In this document: positions 30,467 to 43,650 of the stretch, piece after piece
Position numbering within the stretch: position 1 is the first letter of the stretch
How the letters are laid out: each line of letters starts with the position of its first letter
NCBI GenBank assembly: GCA_003254905.1
Contig: QANU01064559.1
Location: forward strand, 516,313 to 580,312
Source of the DNA: Nissolia schottii
Taxonomy: Eukaryota > Streptophyta > Magnoliopsida > Fabales > Fabaceae
Direction of reading: 5' to 3'
Length of the DNA: 64,000 nucleotides
Program-made: the position numbers and the translations under genes
Notes under the pieces: generated by a model
Told to the model about the DNA's origin: nothing
The model's input: only the letters and a program-made list of their open reading frames with translations
The model's database searches: none

Positions 30467-32015
30467 ATATATATATATATATATTCTCATTGAAAACCCG
30501 TGGACCGCATGGGTAATAAATCTAGTAGAGTAATAAAATAAAATTTTGAGCAGAATAAGTACAATGTCATAAGGGAAAAAAAATATATATATAAATCCTA
30601 CGCTGCCTTATTTACAGGTTCTAAAAATAAAAACTCTCCAATCCTGCCGTGCCTATATACATCCCTATTCCCTCATTAGACCCTCACATGTATGTGTCTA
30701 TATTCTAATTAATGGGCCAATTATGAAAGAACTGCGGAGAGATTGTGAAAAAGATCTTCTCCTACTCCTACCTAACTCCAACCACAAGGTACGCAATTGT
30801 TTTTATTTTAGCTCATTAATTTTGGGATGCTGCTAGCAAATCTTAGTAGAGCTTTTGGAGTCTCTAAATTATAATTAATTGGGTAAAACTTCTTGGACTC
30901 TTCTGCTAGCATGATCAATAACTTGTTTATCCTTCATACACTTGTTTAATAAACATTTTGGTTCACCATGAAAGGAGAAATTCTGCTTCCCTATGTACTT
31001 TCCGTCAAAAGGATACTTTTAGTATGCTATTTTAAATAAAAATATTATTTTCTAGTTTTCTCTCTTCTTTTTTTTTTCTTGTATTAGCAAGATTTCCTCC
31101 TACCCTGTTACTAGAGGAAAGAAAATAATCTCTTTGAATGTAGATAGATTTGCCTTCTCAAAGTTTTCGTTTTTCAATACCCTTGTTGATTCACTATCAT
31201 TATATCAATACCCTTACTGATATTCTAATTTTAGAGAACAAATATTTCAGTAATCCCCATTTTTATCCCTCGTCCCTTTATAAACTCCATAATTAATTTC
31301 GGATAAAAATATTTTAGACAAATTATTCTTTGAAAAATCTTTTTTTTTAAGCATTGAATTAATTTTTATGCATTGTTTTATGTTATCGTTCAATTATGTG
31401 TTGTTATATAAATAGAAACATAAAAATGATTGAGTTATGCTTTCACCACTTCAAAATATCCTCTATGTATAACTACGCATGATCAAATAAAAGTGTCTAT
31501 GAGTAAAAATTAATCTCACGGAGTAGAGAATATTACTTGTCAAAAGGCCTCTCATTTCTTTATTATAGGACAATTAATTATGTTATATTTATTTATCAAA
31601 TATGGAATATCGTGTCACCTTGTTATCTATTTATAGTTAGATAAAAGTTCAATTGCATTTAATATATTAATTTCCAAACGAATTAAAAAAAATGTGAAAA
31701 AAAGATGAAAGTAATCTCATTTGAATTGACTTAAAATATTTTTTTTAAAAAAATTAAAATACAACTTAAAAAATAAATTAATATATATAGGCAATATTTT
31801 ACTTTTAGAAAAAGTGATTAAATAATTGTTTTGTAGTAAAAAAAATACGTTAAAAATAAAAGTAAAACTCTTAAAAAAGATTAAGGTTTATGAATTTAAA
31901 TAAAAAATTTATTGAAAAAAAATAAATCAAAACAGGCATTAATTTGGGAGGAAGTAACATAATTTTCGACTTTGGAATAGATTTTGTGGTGCAGCAAGCG
32001 AGAGAGAGAGAGAGC
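30467..32015. other. Intergenic DNA before the SDR gene
   Basis: AT-rich, with no coding signal and no recognised repeat. A GA run (31999-32014) directly precedes the SDR start and probably belongs to its leader. Confidence 0.5.
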
Positions 32016-35000
32016 ATGGAGATTGGAGAAATACGAGGTTGTTCATCGCCCATTCCTCTCCATCTCCGAAAACTACGATCCCATGTTGTTCCCACAACCT
32101 TGTCTTTCTCCTCTGAGAAACCGCAATCTGAAAACCGCATGTTCATTCTCGGCATGGGATTCGTTGGGCAACCCCTTGCACACAAGCTCCGAAACCAAGG
32201 ATGGTTAGAGATTCTCTCTATTCTTCCAAATCACCATTCCCAATTTCATTTTTTGTCTATAATTGATCATTCGATTATATATGTGCGTGGATAATGCTGT
32301 TGATTAGCTTAATTAGTTCAATGTTTGAAAGATTTCTATTGGAGGATTGCTTTGTTGTGTGGCAGGGTTGTGTCTGGGACTTGCACAAGCAATGTGAAGA
32401 AGAAGAAGCTTGAGGATTTGGGCTTTCATGTTCACCTTTTTGATGCTAGCTACCCTGAGTGAGTTGATTACTACCTCCGATTTCAAGCGACTGTCTTTTT
32501 CTTTTTTTTATTTACCGAGTTTTAAAGCCACTTCATGTCCATTTCAAACAACTGTGCATTTGGAAAATCTATGGAGCATTAATTATTTTATTCATTTCTA
32601 CCCTTATGTAATGAATAAGTGGAAAATGTGTTTAGTAAAAGAGAAAATGTGTCTCGTTAAAAAATGAGGGAAACTTTGTAAAATGGACCTAAATTTATCT
32701 AACATCAAGACTTATCTGATCGTTTCCTTAATCGCACACATTTAAAACTAGACAATTACTTGAAACTAGAGGTTGTAATAGTAGTAGTGGAATTTAGTTT
32801 AGAAGCAAAATGTGATGTGGGTTGTTAATGGTGTGGACATACAAGTTGAGGCATCCATACTTTACTACTTAGCAATCAACATGACCAATTGATGAACAAA
32901 CAAAAAAACCTAGTGATTGGAGAGTTGTGCCCCACAGTGTATTGACCTAGCTTGAGCTAGATTAGTCGACGTGTAGTGAACTCCGAATATTGGCAGTTCA
33001 TACAAGGAGGTTAAAAAAAAGGTATAATTGACTCATGCATGTTATGGAAAAATTCTGATCCCCCCCCCCCTTCTACTCTACTAGTTAGACTTGAAGCATA
33101 TAGTTGTTTTGCAGGCTCAGTATCATTGATCAACTGAAAAATTACACCCACCTTCTTGTTTCTATTCCCCCTATCGCCGGTGTTGGTGACCCAGTAAGAT
33201 TTTGCTGTATCAATTATTACATGTTGCAATGCAGAATGAATTTTGTGCTCTGGGCTAATAATCTCTTTCAGCATTGCCTTTTTACTTGTATTTTATTAAT
33301 TTTTAGATGCTTCAGCATGAAGAACTTATAAGAAGCTCATTAGTCAATGGGGATCTTCAGTGGCTCTGCTACTTGTCTTCAACTAGTAAGTCTTGGTTGA
33401 AATTAGTCAAGAGTTTAATGTTGCTCTTCTTTTTGTACATGAATAAGAGAATTATGATTGGTCTACTATGTAATCTTCATACAATACAATGGTTGGTCGG
33501 AGCAAATAACCTTTGAAAATCAGAAGACATCTTTTGTTGTTTGAACTTTGATTCATGCTACAAGTCTTCCTTCCGGGCATTAAACCAGAAGAATTCCCTT
33601 TTAAGCTAGCAAAAAGGATGCCGTGTTAATGAATTTTTAAGCTAGCAAGAAGGATGCCATGTTAATGAAAAATGTAAAACATAAAAGAATCTATCATTAG
33701 CATATGCATAAATGTACAAGATAGAATTCAATTCAGACATCGAGTTGCCACTATAGTTGCTTTCACACTTTCTAGAACTATGTTTGGTGACTGATGATTA
33801 GACATAATTTTTCTAATGCTTTCAAAATGCAAATATAATCACAGAGACACTTCCTGTCTAGCAGGCGTCTATGGAGATTGCGGCGGTGAATTGGTCGATG
33901 AGGAGTAAGAGCGTAACTAAACAAATCACTTTTGCTTTCTAAAATTTCTGAAACTATTCTTAGTTGTTTCTGAGTGCGTTTGCATCACGCTGTGACAGTT
34001 ATCTGACAAGCCCGGAAAGCGAGTTGGCTAAATTAAGGTTAGCTTCCGAAGAAGGCTGGTCAAAGTTGGCTCGCTATCTCAATATCTCACCGCTAGTATT
34101 TCGACTGGGAGGTATCTATGGCCCCGGTAGAAGGTACTAACCACTTTATTGGAAATTATTTTTCAAGTAAAGTTTCTATGATCAGTTTCTTTGTGGGATC
34201 TGCAAGAACCTACAGAAATTTTGTCCAAGAGCTTTATGCCTTAGTAAGTAGCATATGTGATACAGATTATGGCATCTTTTGTTTGGCTTGAACAATTCTT
34301 TTGTTTTAGTGCTGTTGATACAATACTCAAGCAGGAGCCTTTGTCGAATGGTCAGAGGACGAGAAAATACCGAAAGTATACATCTAGAGTTCATGTCGAT
34401 GACATCTGCCAAGCGCTTACGGCTGCTATTTATGCTACTCCCCCCAGGTTATTTTCCACTATAATCTACTCTAATCTTTGCGAAAAAGAAAAATTCAAGA
34501 GTAAAGCAAATTGGCAGGGTTATCAAACTACATATTCTATTTCTACCATTTTACACTGTGAATCAGTCATATATATCTTTTATGACTTTTGAGGTTGTTA
34601 TAACAAGAGTCAAATAGTTTCGATGATGTAGAGCTATACATGAATCATGACTGAATTTGCACTAACAGTGTACCAAAATTAAATCAAAGTGGACAAAACA
34701 GAAATAGCTTTTGGTATATGATTGTGGTCTCCGGCATCTCACTCGCAGGGAAATTTACAATATCATTGACGACAACCCTGCTCCACGAGAAGAAGTATTT
34801 GAATACGCAAGAAAGTTGGTGGAGAAAAAGTGGCCAGGCTTGAACTTACAACATCCAGAGCAGAGAGAGTGCACCGTTGTAAAAACAAGAGACTCGAGGG
34901 GCGAGAAGCGAGTATCGAATGCTCGAATGAAGAAGGAACTTGGGTTGCAGCTACTTTACCCTGACTACAGGTCAGGATTGCAGAGCATAATTGACCAGAT

Positions 35001-35025
35001 TGAGACCCCTTTCCCCTGCCATTGA
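32016..35025 (+). CDS. Atypical SDR, NAD(P)-dependent epimerase-like protein
   Basis: Exons 32016-32203, 32366-32458, 33115-33193, 33307-33385, 33865-33904, 33999-34133, 34310-34447 and 34749-35025 join in frame to 342 aa. After ~40 N-terminal residues that could be a plastid leader comes the Rossmann nucleotide-binding motif ILGMGFVGQPLA near 45-56. Further landmarks are the VSIPP segment, YLSSTSVYGDCGG, and FRLGGIYGPGRS in the middle, the extended-SDR/epimerase pattern of a YeeZ-like type. The usual YxxxK catalytic pair is not obvious; only a serine-rich SSTS and a later Tyr are seen, so the activity may differ from true epimerases. Substrate is unknown to me. The leader position and plastid targeting are inference. 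Confidence 0.85.
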
Positions 35026-36026
35026 TCACGGCTCAATGTTTTGAGTGGAATTGTTTGTTTGCAAAAGCTATTGTAATACTTCAAAGTTTTGAACTTGAAA
35101 TTCAGTGGAAGGTGAATTGTCCTACTGTCTCGTAAGGAAGCAATCATGTTGTGGCTCTTCCTTCTTTTTGTATCCACCCTGACATTTTCTTGATTAACAA
35201 TGCAAATAACCCTATCGAGTAAATCTTCAAATTCGTTTATGAAGTTGTCACCATTGGTCAAGTTCATTTTCATGTTATAGAAACAATCATATTAGTTGTT
35301 TAATTTCTAAAAATCAAAAGTCGGTCAAATTAATTTTTGAGAAAGACAAAAGACTAACTAGACATATTTTTAGCAGGACTAACATGACAATTTTCATAAC
35401 TTGAAGTCGAATATGACCGATGTTGATAACTTTAAAAACAAATTTGAAGGATCACTTGAAGCTTGTCATTAAGAGATAATTTCCACTTTAAAGTAGTTCA
35501 CTATACATTTAAGTATATTGATGTTTTTAAAACAAGATTCACCCTAATATCAATGTAATAATACACATTTCCAAACATGATTCACCATGATACCATATCA
35601 TATGTAATAATTACATGTTTCTTCTTTCTTACCACGAACTACCTAAGTCAACCTCTTTTCTCTCTTCCCATCCTCATCATACCACTATCAAAACTACTAT
35701 AACAAAACTAGTAATTGAGTCAGCTCACTAGCATTCAAATTTGACTTTAAGTGGCATACTGTAACCAATATTTATTTTCCTCTTGCCTAGTGTTTGTCAA
35801 AGCTTTTGACTTAGCATTTGCCAAGGGACATTATGTTGCGTATAATTCATATTAACCATGTCAACATGGCTGGAATTTCTGGTCACAATTGAAGATTAAT
35901 TAATTCAAGAGAAAATTTAATATTATCAGTGAAGCTAGATTACATAGAAAAATACTAACTCTAAATTGCTGGTGTTATAAGTCCTATAATTAGGGGCTCT
36001 CTGTCTCTCTCACAGAAAAAGGGAAT
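35026..36026. other. Intergenic DNA between convergent SDR and RING genes
   Basis: The SDR 3' untranslated region (to about 35200) is followed by a fold-back repeat at 35215-35450. No gene is seen in the remainder. The two genes converge here. Confidence 0.55.
35215..35450. repeat. Fold-back repeat downstream of SDR gene
   Basis: CGAGTAAATCTTCAAATTCG at the left recalls the intron 1 repeat of the BEL1-like gene (CGAGTAAACCTTCAAATTCG at 4122). The right half (GACCGATGTTGATAACTTTA, then AAACAAATTTGAAGGATCAC) is its complement. It is therefore the same family, about 31 kb away. Confidence 0.65.
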
Positions 36027-37784
36027 TCAATCTTTTCGATATCTTGCCCAAAAGCCTTTCTTCCTGGCAGAATCATGCTCAGACATAGGTCGGTTGTTCC
36101 TTTTGGACCCAAGCGAAAAGTGCTTTTTCAAGAAGGGCTTTCCAGATGAGCTCCTTGCACTGGAGCTAGGCTCCATCTTCGGAACTTTCCTCACCAGTTC
36201 AATGCCCTTTTGGGTGTCAGAAACATCAAAATCAATATCAAGGTAGCTATCAGCTACGCGGTTTCTGGATATCTTGTTGTTCTTGGCCTTCATCTCTGAT
36301 TCGCCTCGAAGACTTTTTCTGGACAACTTTGACAAGTGCTTATCTCCTACCATACATATTGGACAAGCTGGATCATACTTATCTGTCTCCGGCGTCATAG
36401 TCTCTAAGCATTCTCCATGATATGCGTGGCCGCAGACCAGTACAGCAACAACTGAGAGGTCACTCCTGGCAACAAACTTCTGGTTGCACCATGTTGATCG
36501 CTCGGTCAAAGGCCTTGAACAAGCCCCACAAGATTGTTGATCCATTGAGGGAGAATACGAGAACCTGCTACTGGATACACTTATCTTGCGACGACCTGAG
36601 CCCAAATATTCACCATCAAATGACCACATTTCCCTTTGAGAAGAAGCCACCAGCTCAGTAAAGGCGCGCATGGACCAGCCATCAGATGATCCCCATTGGG
36701 ATCCAGCCGCCGTTTCATTGCTGCAAGTGGAGAGTACAAATGATAGCCTTCCCTCTGATATGGAGTTGTCCGGTGATTTCAGACCTGAGATCTGACTATC
36801 AGAAATCTGTCTCAACAGTGGGCGTCCTGGAGATCGATGTGCCCATCTTGATGGCACAGAGTTGGTAAGGTGCTGATAATTATGATTAGGCAAAGGGTCT
36901 GACGAAGGCGTTGAGATTGCTGAAGGTATTGAAAATGAATGATTTGGGATTGAAGATTCTGCTGGATTCTTCACCTAAAGAGAGATATAGATTAAGAGCG
37001 TGAGCCAAGTACTACAGTAGAAAGCCTAAAAAATTATATCATGCAACCATAAAGCTCATGGTTCTAATTCAGTTGCGCAAAACTAACCACTGTAGAAAAA
37101 TTGCTTGACATGGACAGATCTGCAACAAGCACATAGAGGAAGAACAAATGAAAATCAATGGCAAAACAAAAATATATTAACAAGTAGCCAAGAAACCAAA
37201 GTGCATAAATGAGAATAAACCATTCAACACAATAAAACAATTTCCCAAATCTTATAACAAGATGGGAAACAGCAAAAGAAAACCCAAAGAACAAGGCATT
37301 GTGCTTATGGTAAGAATATGACTTCCGTAAGAAGGGGCCAAGGGGACAACCTAAAGGTTTAAAGCTTAAACTAAGTTCCATCAGGCGATGTGCTTATAGT
37401 GTATAGGACAAAAGGATAACAGAGTTTAGGGTGTAGGTTTTAGCATTTACCAGATGATGGAGTCATCAGATTTGCAACCAACGCATCATCAACAGTGGAC
37501 TTCTGAGAAATCGGAGTCGCAGGATTTTCCAGGGTGCTTCCCCCATCAGATAAATTACCTCTTTCAGAACTCAATGAACACTTTAACTCCATGCTCACAT
37601 TCCTGCTGACCCCGCGAGAGGTGTGATAGGAAGGATTCTCGATTTCCCCAGCAACACGCCCGTGTCTACTATCCCATTGAAAGCTCCATGATGGTGAGCT
37701 TACGACGTCTCTATGCAAACTTTCATCTCTTGCTCTTTCAGAAAGATTACGATCCTTCACAGCAACGCAGCAAACCGATCCCAT
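36027..37784 (-). CDS. RING-finger protein, putative E3 ubiquitin ligase
   Basis: Minus strand, exons 37784-37451, 37119-37088 (only 32 bp) and 36974-36027; joins are GT-AG and in frame and give 437 aa. The N terminus is MGSVCCVAV, which suggests N-myristoylation at Gly2 (and possible palmitoylation of nearby Cys). Most of the protein is Ser-rich and probably disordered. One RING-like zinc-binding region starts at CGACSRPL (about residue 255) and continues with VCGHAYHGECLE and ends with CPIC. The C terminus is basic, with KPFLKKHFSLGSKR-like text. Family knowledge: such proteins act as ubiquitin ligases; the membrane location is inferred. The microexon was chosen because it is the only way to keep phase between exons 1 and 3. 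Confidence 0.88.
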
Positions 37785-38802
37785 GATAACTGCAGAAATA
37801 CAAAATGGTCAATCTTACTTGTAGACTACAAAGACTAATTACTGGGTACTATCCAAGAAAATTAAAGACTTGAAGATGAAGAAAAGCATATCCAATAATG
37901 TACCAGAAAATTACAATAGAAAATTCAAAACCCACCTCAATTTTGATCAAGAAACAGTAGTTCTACTTCCTCCTGAAGAATAAGCAACAGAGGAAAGACG
38001 ATTAAACAGGGATTTCATGGTAACATGCATTAGTATTGAAAACCACCTACATGCCAAAGCTCTAAATAAATAAAGCACACTGTAATCTTCCAATATTTTC
38101 TGATGCTCTCAAATCAAACCCAATTCAATGAGCACAAGCCATCGCAATACGCATTGATCAAAAAACCAATTCAATTGAATACACCAATTAGAAATTAAAT
38201 TGTTAAGAACCTCCACACAGCCTCAACTATACAAATAAATGAAATAAAATAAAATAAAAATAGTAACAAAACCATGAAAGCTCACAATAACTGAGCTGAG
38301 CTCAAAGCACCATAAATCGAGAGCCAATACAGAGAATTGCTAATTCTGTTCCAATTTCTCAAACAATAAATTAAAACTAATTATTCATAAAATCAACATT
38401 ATAACCCCCCCCCCCAGGAAAAAAAACCAAAATAAATCCATCCAGAAAGCGTTGCGAGCTCGCAGCAAATTCAAACCCTGTAATACAAAAAAAGGCAAGC
38501 ATCTTGAAGCATCAAAGGAATTTATAGGGTTTCGAATCCATTCCATAATTTTTCACTACTACTACCTTCTTCCCCAAATCGCCATCACGCACAATCGAAT
38601 CAAACCTCTTCAACATTGAAAATGCATAAACGAAGAAAATTTTTTAAAAAAAAAGGAAGAATAGAGATTGAAGAAGGAATTTGCGAATCTCAGCTCTTAC
38701 CTATTTGGGAACCTTAAAACTCAGAGAGGAGAAAAAGAGAGAGAGATTTGGGGAGTGAACATCGTCGTCTTCGAATGCTGAAAAAGGGAATGAGAAAACT
38801 GA

Positions 38803-38841
<39 letters not shown>

Positions 38842-38870
38842 AGGGACGGCGCTTTATATATAAACGTTAT
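37785..38870 (-). promoter_or_regulatory. Leader introns and promoter of the RING gene
   Basis: About 1 kb upstream of the RING start, no coding frame is seen. A GA run at about 38811-38834 and, on the minus strand, TTTATATATAAA at about 38853-38864 look like a promoter with a TATA box and GA/CT-rich leader. If so, the leader must be spliced (for example an acceptor close to 37790). Exact leader exons are not determined. Confidence 0.45.
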
Positions 38871-40079
38871 GACGGAGTTAATGCAAACGGTGACTCCCAA
38901 CTTTCTCTATTTTTTTTTTATTTATGAGAAAAAATATGTGTACTCTCTTTCCTCACGCGATATTATGCTAACTCCAACTCACATCTTATTAGCAGTAGAT
39001 CAGATTTTATCTTATATCTTATATCTTATAAATTTTATTTAGATTTTATCTAATAATATATATATATATAGAATATAATATGAGTTGATGCGTTGTGTTA
39101 TTCTAAATGAATATAATTTTCACAATACTCTTTAATTTTATTTTAGGAGTTTAACTTTTTTTTATAATTAGTGTTATTTGTAATAATTATATATATAATA
39201 TAACGTTGGCTCATTTTTATTTATCATTTCACGATATTTTAATTAAAAAATATAAATAATATTTTTTATAAATAAAAATAATAATTTTTTATTATTATTC
39301 AATCAAGTAATATTATATCATATTGTTGATGTAATAATACATAATTTAATAATAATGTCAAACAATTTTATGATTAAACTTTTATTTTAATGAACCTCCA
39401 ATTTCTTCTCTATTAAAAGCAGTATGGACAAATTAGTGTTCTTCAAGAAAGAAAACTTATCCTAGACTCTCTCACAGTTAAAAACATATAACACGCCTGT
39501 CTATAATTAACAAATAATTCAAATTGATTTTTTTTATAAACATTTAAATTAATCTCCAACAACAAGATAAACACAAGATAAATTAATCCTTAAAAATTTA
39601 TAAGCAGATTAAGTTGATCCCTAATTAAAAAATCAACCATCAATTTGTCTTATATATTTTTTTATTAAGAACTAATTTTAACTATTTATTTATAAAGAGC
39701 CTAACATCCCTCCCATTTATGAATGTTTAAAGGACATTAAATGGTGTGGCCCGAAAGATGTCCTGAAAATTAAAAAAGAAAACATTTTTCTAATGTAATA
39801 AAATAAAATAATAACAAAAAGCAGTAGATAAGAATTTCCTGCATTGTTCTCCACCACGTGGACCGCACTGAAATCTCACATGATTGCCATCTTGTTTCAT
39901 TGGAATAATTTTGTATTATCAAATTCATGAATACGACTATGACCATAGGGGAAAAACCATTGACTATGATCCATAGTTACAAACTAGTGGTCAATTTTGC
40001 TTATGGCATGAATACGACTATCACTATTAATACAAGTAAGTTACAAGCAAGTTCTTAACTTTGAAGCTTTGTGCAATAA

Positions 40080-40123
<44 letters not shown>

Positions 40124-42000
40124 TTATATTGATGTGTCTAATGATAAAATAATATTTTTTTAAAAAAAGTTCTATTATAATTAATGTTAAAATATTTTTT
40201 TACCATTGAATAAAGTAAAATTCATTTAAGTATTTTATGATCATATAATAACTTCTTTTGATATATATTACTTCTGTTTCTCAATGTTACTAACCTTTTG
40301 TTTTTTTTAGATTCATTAATAATTTTGCTAACAATTATTCTAAGAATACTTATTTATATTTCTGATGCATTAAAGACTAAAAAATTTTACTTTTTTTAAG
40401 GGTTTTGTTAACCAATATCCTCAAGGTATCAGTTAAGAAAATTAAATTAGTAAGTTTTAAAATTTAAAAACATTCAATTTCATTGGAAATATCTAAATTT
40501 TACTTTCAATACAAATACAAAGTTACTATTTTATTTTTCTTAACAAGTATCCTTAGGTTTTTGTTTGCAAAATCCATTTTTTAATAATGTTTTGTTTTTC
40601 TTGATTTCTTAACAATGAAAAATTATTTCATGAGAACAAGTTTAACACATTATATTTGGGCACACTCATAATAAAAGTGAGTTCTATAAATTTTATTTAA
40701 GATAAATTTTCTCACTCATGGGTCCCACCAACTTTATTATGAGTGTGTGAAAATATGAGATGATAGACTTATGTCTACCCAAGAATGTTTCCTTAACAAA
40801 ATGTTCTTAAGACGTCATTGGTTAACAAAACCTAAATATATATAATGTTTTAAGAAAAATGTTAGTTATACCTATTTTTAGTGAAACACCGTGTTAACCC
40901 GCTCAACATTTATAATTAAATGAAATTTAATAAAATATGGATCTCATTAAAATTTTATTTAATAATAAATAATGAGTAAATCAATGGAGTGTCCAACATA
41001 AAATACCTAGTTCAAATAACATACTTCAAACATTTACTAATCTTGACTTATGTTATTATTACAACATTTATGACAGGAGTCAATGAAATATGAATAAGGT
41101 TGGCTTCAACTCGAACTGCATTTATAATTTGTGAATAAAACTCTCCCCCCACTTTGCATGTAAGACTCTTTATCCCATTACATCATCCTGTTCTCAACTC
41201 TTTTTTCTATAGAGGTATATTGTTTATTGTCATTTTTTCTCCATTATTTTATTGCTTCTTTGTTAGTTTAACAAATTACTAACAAATTTGTTACTATTAG
41301 ATAAATGAAGAACTTTGTTAAATATAAATAATAATAAAAAAGCTTTGGATAGAATAGAGGGAAGAATTTTGTTTAGAGAGATGATTTCGACAATTAAAAA
41401 AATATAAATAAATAAAAAAGAAGCTTTGGATAATAAAGAGGAAAGAGTTTTGAGAAATTAATTAATTTATTTTTAAATAAAAAGAGGAAGTAATTAGAAG
41501 TGTAGATAGACAAAAATAATAATAAAATAAATAAAAGAAAGTGTAGAGTAAGGATAGTTTAAAAAAGTCGAGAGCGGATAGTTTAAGTGACATCTCTCTT
41601 GATTTTTCTCCTATGAATTGAATTTTTCTTTTACTATTTCTCTTTCATCATTTAAATATTCATTCGACATTCATGGTCTCATTTATTTCACAATAAAAAG
41701 CTAAAAGAGGAAGAGAAAAAAGGAAATCAATGGAGAAGCTCATAGTTGACGAGATAAAAAGGGTTCGTCTCATTGTTAACAGGATAAGAAGGGTTCGTCA
41801 TGCCAAGTAGCATCCCAACCATACATACCCAGAGATACATTTCAATGTATTTGAGAAATGCTTTAATGTTATTAAATTAAGCAGAAAAGAAAAAAAAGAA
41901 TAGTGCTATGTTATGCTCACAATTCAACACATCAACCTCCCAACCGGAAAATCGTTTTGAGTAATTTTACTTTGATTTTTATTATTTTTTATGCATTATT
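38871..42000. repeat. Repeat unit X, first copy, upstream of DREB2-like gene
   Basis: No gene is seen in 38871-42000. From about 39210 the sequence matches 48640-51296 in long, ordered blocks (for example CAGTATGGACAAATTAGTG at 39420 and 48866, ACCGCACTGAAATCTCAC at 39862 and 49310, AAGGTTGGCTTCAACTCGAA at 41096 and 50490). From about 41600 to 42120 it matches 56230-56740 instead, because the second copy was split by later insertions. The last part should be the DREB2-like promoter. Confidence 0.8.
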
Positions 42001-42008
42001 TTTAGCAA

Positions 42009-42016
42009 TATAAATA
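42009..42016 (+). promoter_or_regulatory. TATA box of DREB2-like gene
   Basis: TATAAATA lies 114 bp upstream of the ATG at 42123. The same TATAAATAGCACCC text is kept at 56618-56630 in front of the pseudogene copy. Confidence 0.65.
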
Positions 42017-42122
42017 GCACCCAGGGCCCTCTTTCCATCCACAAGCCCAAGAGCTTTAATATATCACCGTTCTTGTAATTACGCTAGTTATTACAAGCTT
42101 TCCACAACCCCCAAAGTTGTCA

Positions 42123-42917
42123 ATGCAATATAATAGCACAATGTTGAAAGCAAGATTGGGAATGGATGAGAGAAATAAAGTGAGGAGGGTAGCACAGGCT
42201 AGCTCCAGAAAAGGGTGTATGAGGGGAAAAGGAGGCCCTGAGAATGCCAGCTGCATCTACAAAGGTGTGAGACAAAGGAAATGGGGAAAATGGGTGGCTG
42301 AGATCCGCGAACCCAACCGTGGCGCACGCCTCTGGCTCGGGACATTTCAGACGTCCCATGATGCTGCTGTAGCTTATGATGTTGCTGCACGTAAGCTCTA
42401 TGGCCCTAATGCCAAACTCAACCTCCCTAACCTCATTGTTAACCCTCCTGTGATTCCTCATCAGTGTCCCCCAATTCCTCCCGTTAAAAGTGCCACCACT
42501 CAGGTTGTACACCTTCAGCGACAACCTCAAATGGTCCAGTATAGCAACCTCAACCCTGTGGTGTCCATGGCTGAGGTTGGTATTGGACCAATTTACACTA
42601 GCGAAGCCATTGTGTCAATTCCCTTTGACACCAACACCAACACCTATACCAACATCAACATGGACAACACCAACAACCACACCAATCCTGCAATTAATGT
42701 GGAAAGCTACCAAAACCTAAAGCCAGTGGATAATGAGGAGGAACTGGGTTTGTTCTGTGGTACAGGGAACGAGACCATGCCAATTTTTGATGATTCCATC
42801 TGGGCAGAAGCTGCATTAATGCCTTTGGATTTTCCTATGTTACCAGATTTTTCTGGCTGTTATGGATCAGCTGGGAACATGATGGCGCTGGACTTGCAGA
42901 CTCCACAGTGCAATTAA
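42123..42917 (+). CDS. DREB2-like AP2/ERF transcription factor
   Basis: Single exon, 264 aa, from the ATG at 42123 (the preceding in-frame codon at 42117 is TTG). A basic stretch with [13 protein letters not shown] (residues 29-41) is the DREB2-type nuclear localisation and CMIV-1-like motif. The AP2 domain follows at about 45-102 ([37 protein letters not shown]), with Val and Glu at the two positions that mark the DREB group. The middle is Asn/Thr-rich ([19 protein letters not shown]). The C-terminal half is acidic with hydrophobic patches ([18 protein letters not shown]), as in an activation domain. Family knowledge: DREB2 proteins bind DRE/CRT elements and drive drought or heat responses. 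The gene lies in a duplicated unit; its copy at 56745 is dead. Confidence 0.93.
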   Translation: MQYNSTMLKARLGMDERNKVRRVAQASSRKGCMRGKGGPENASCIYKGVRQRKWGKWVAEIREPNRGARLWLGTFQTSHDAAVAYDVAARKLYGPNAKLNLPNLIVNPPVIPHQCPPIPPVKSATTQVVHLQRQPQMVQYSNLNPVVSMAEVGIGPIYTSEAIVSIPFDTNTNTYTNINMDNTNNHTNPAINVESYQNLKPVDNEEELGLFCGTGNETMPIFDDSIWAEAALMPLDFPMLPDFSGCYGSAGNMMALDLQTPQCN

Positions 42918-43650
42918 GCATCGCCAATCAATCGGAGTTCGCATGAAAGGGAAAATAGTAAAATTACATTAATAATATAAATTATGGGTCCAATATTTTA
43001 TGCGTATATAAACGTAGGGCCTGTATATATATGATTATATTATATATCTATATATCTATGTGTGTGTGTATATATATATATATATGTGCGTTTTTAATTT
43101 AAATGGAAAAAAGGAGATTATATTATATAGTACAAGAGTGGTTCTTCTTTTATTTGTGATTTATGTTATATAATGTTCAATTGTGCTACTATGCTCAACA
43201 CATAACTTGCACGATTAACCAGACAAATTAAACAAGATCAACTGTTGGTTTTAAAACAATATATATATATATATATATAAAATTAACGGTAAGATGCATG
43301 TCACACCCTGTTGAGCATGCCTTTTTTCGAACAAACTATCATTCCTGCATAATGTTTTGTGTTAAGAGAGAGATGGAGAAATCGCAAATTGGATTCATAG
43401 TGTTTAACCATTATACAAGTTATGTTTCATCTATGTGAATAAATTATGTATTTGTAGATTATATAAATAGAAAAGATCAAAATTGTAAGAGGTAAATCAT
43501 GCTTTAATTAGAAACAAATAGGACCATTGATGATTTGTTTAACTTTTTCTTTTCTTTTCTTTATTAATGTCCAAGATTCCTTGATGTTATTCATAAAAAA
43601 TAAAAATAAAAAATTCATTGATGTTAATGTTTCACGTTTAATTCATTTTT
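42918..43650. other. Downstream region of the DREB2-like gene
   Basis: 3' untranslated region followed by AT-rich DNA with TA microsatellites (about 43065-43085 and 43257-43280). This stretch is absent from the second unit, where the pseudogene joins repeat Y directly. Confidence 0.55.

Noticed and set aside
30179..30533. Frames of about 90-100 codons crossing the gap
   Set aside because: Most of each frame is N; the remainder is TA-repeat translation.
36422..36868. Plus-strand frames opposite the RING gene
   Set aside because: They are antisense shadows of the RING exon 3, which has a clear zinc-binding pattern.
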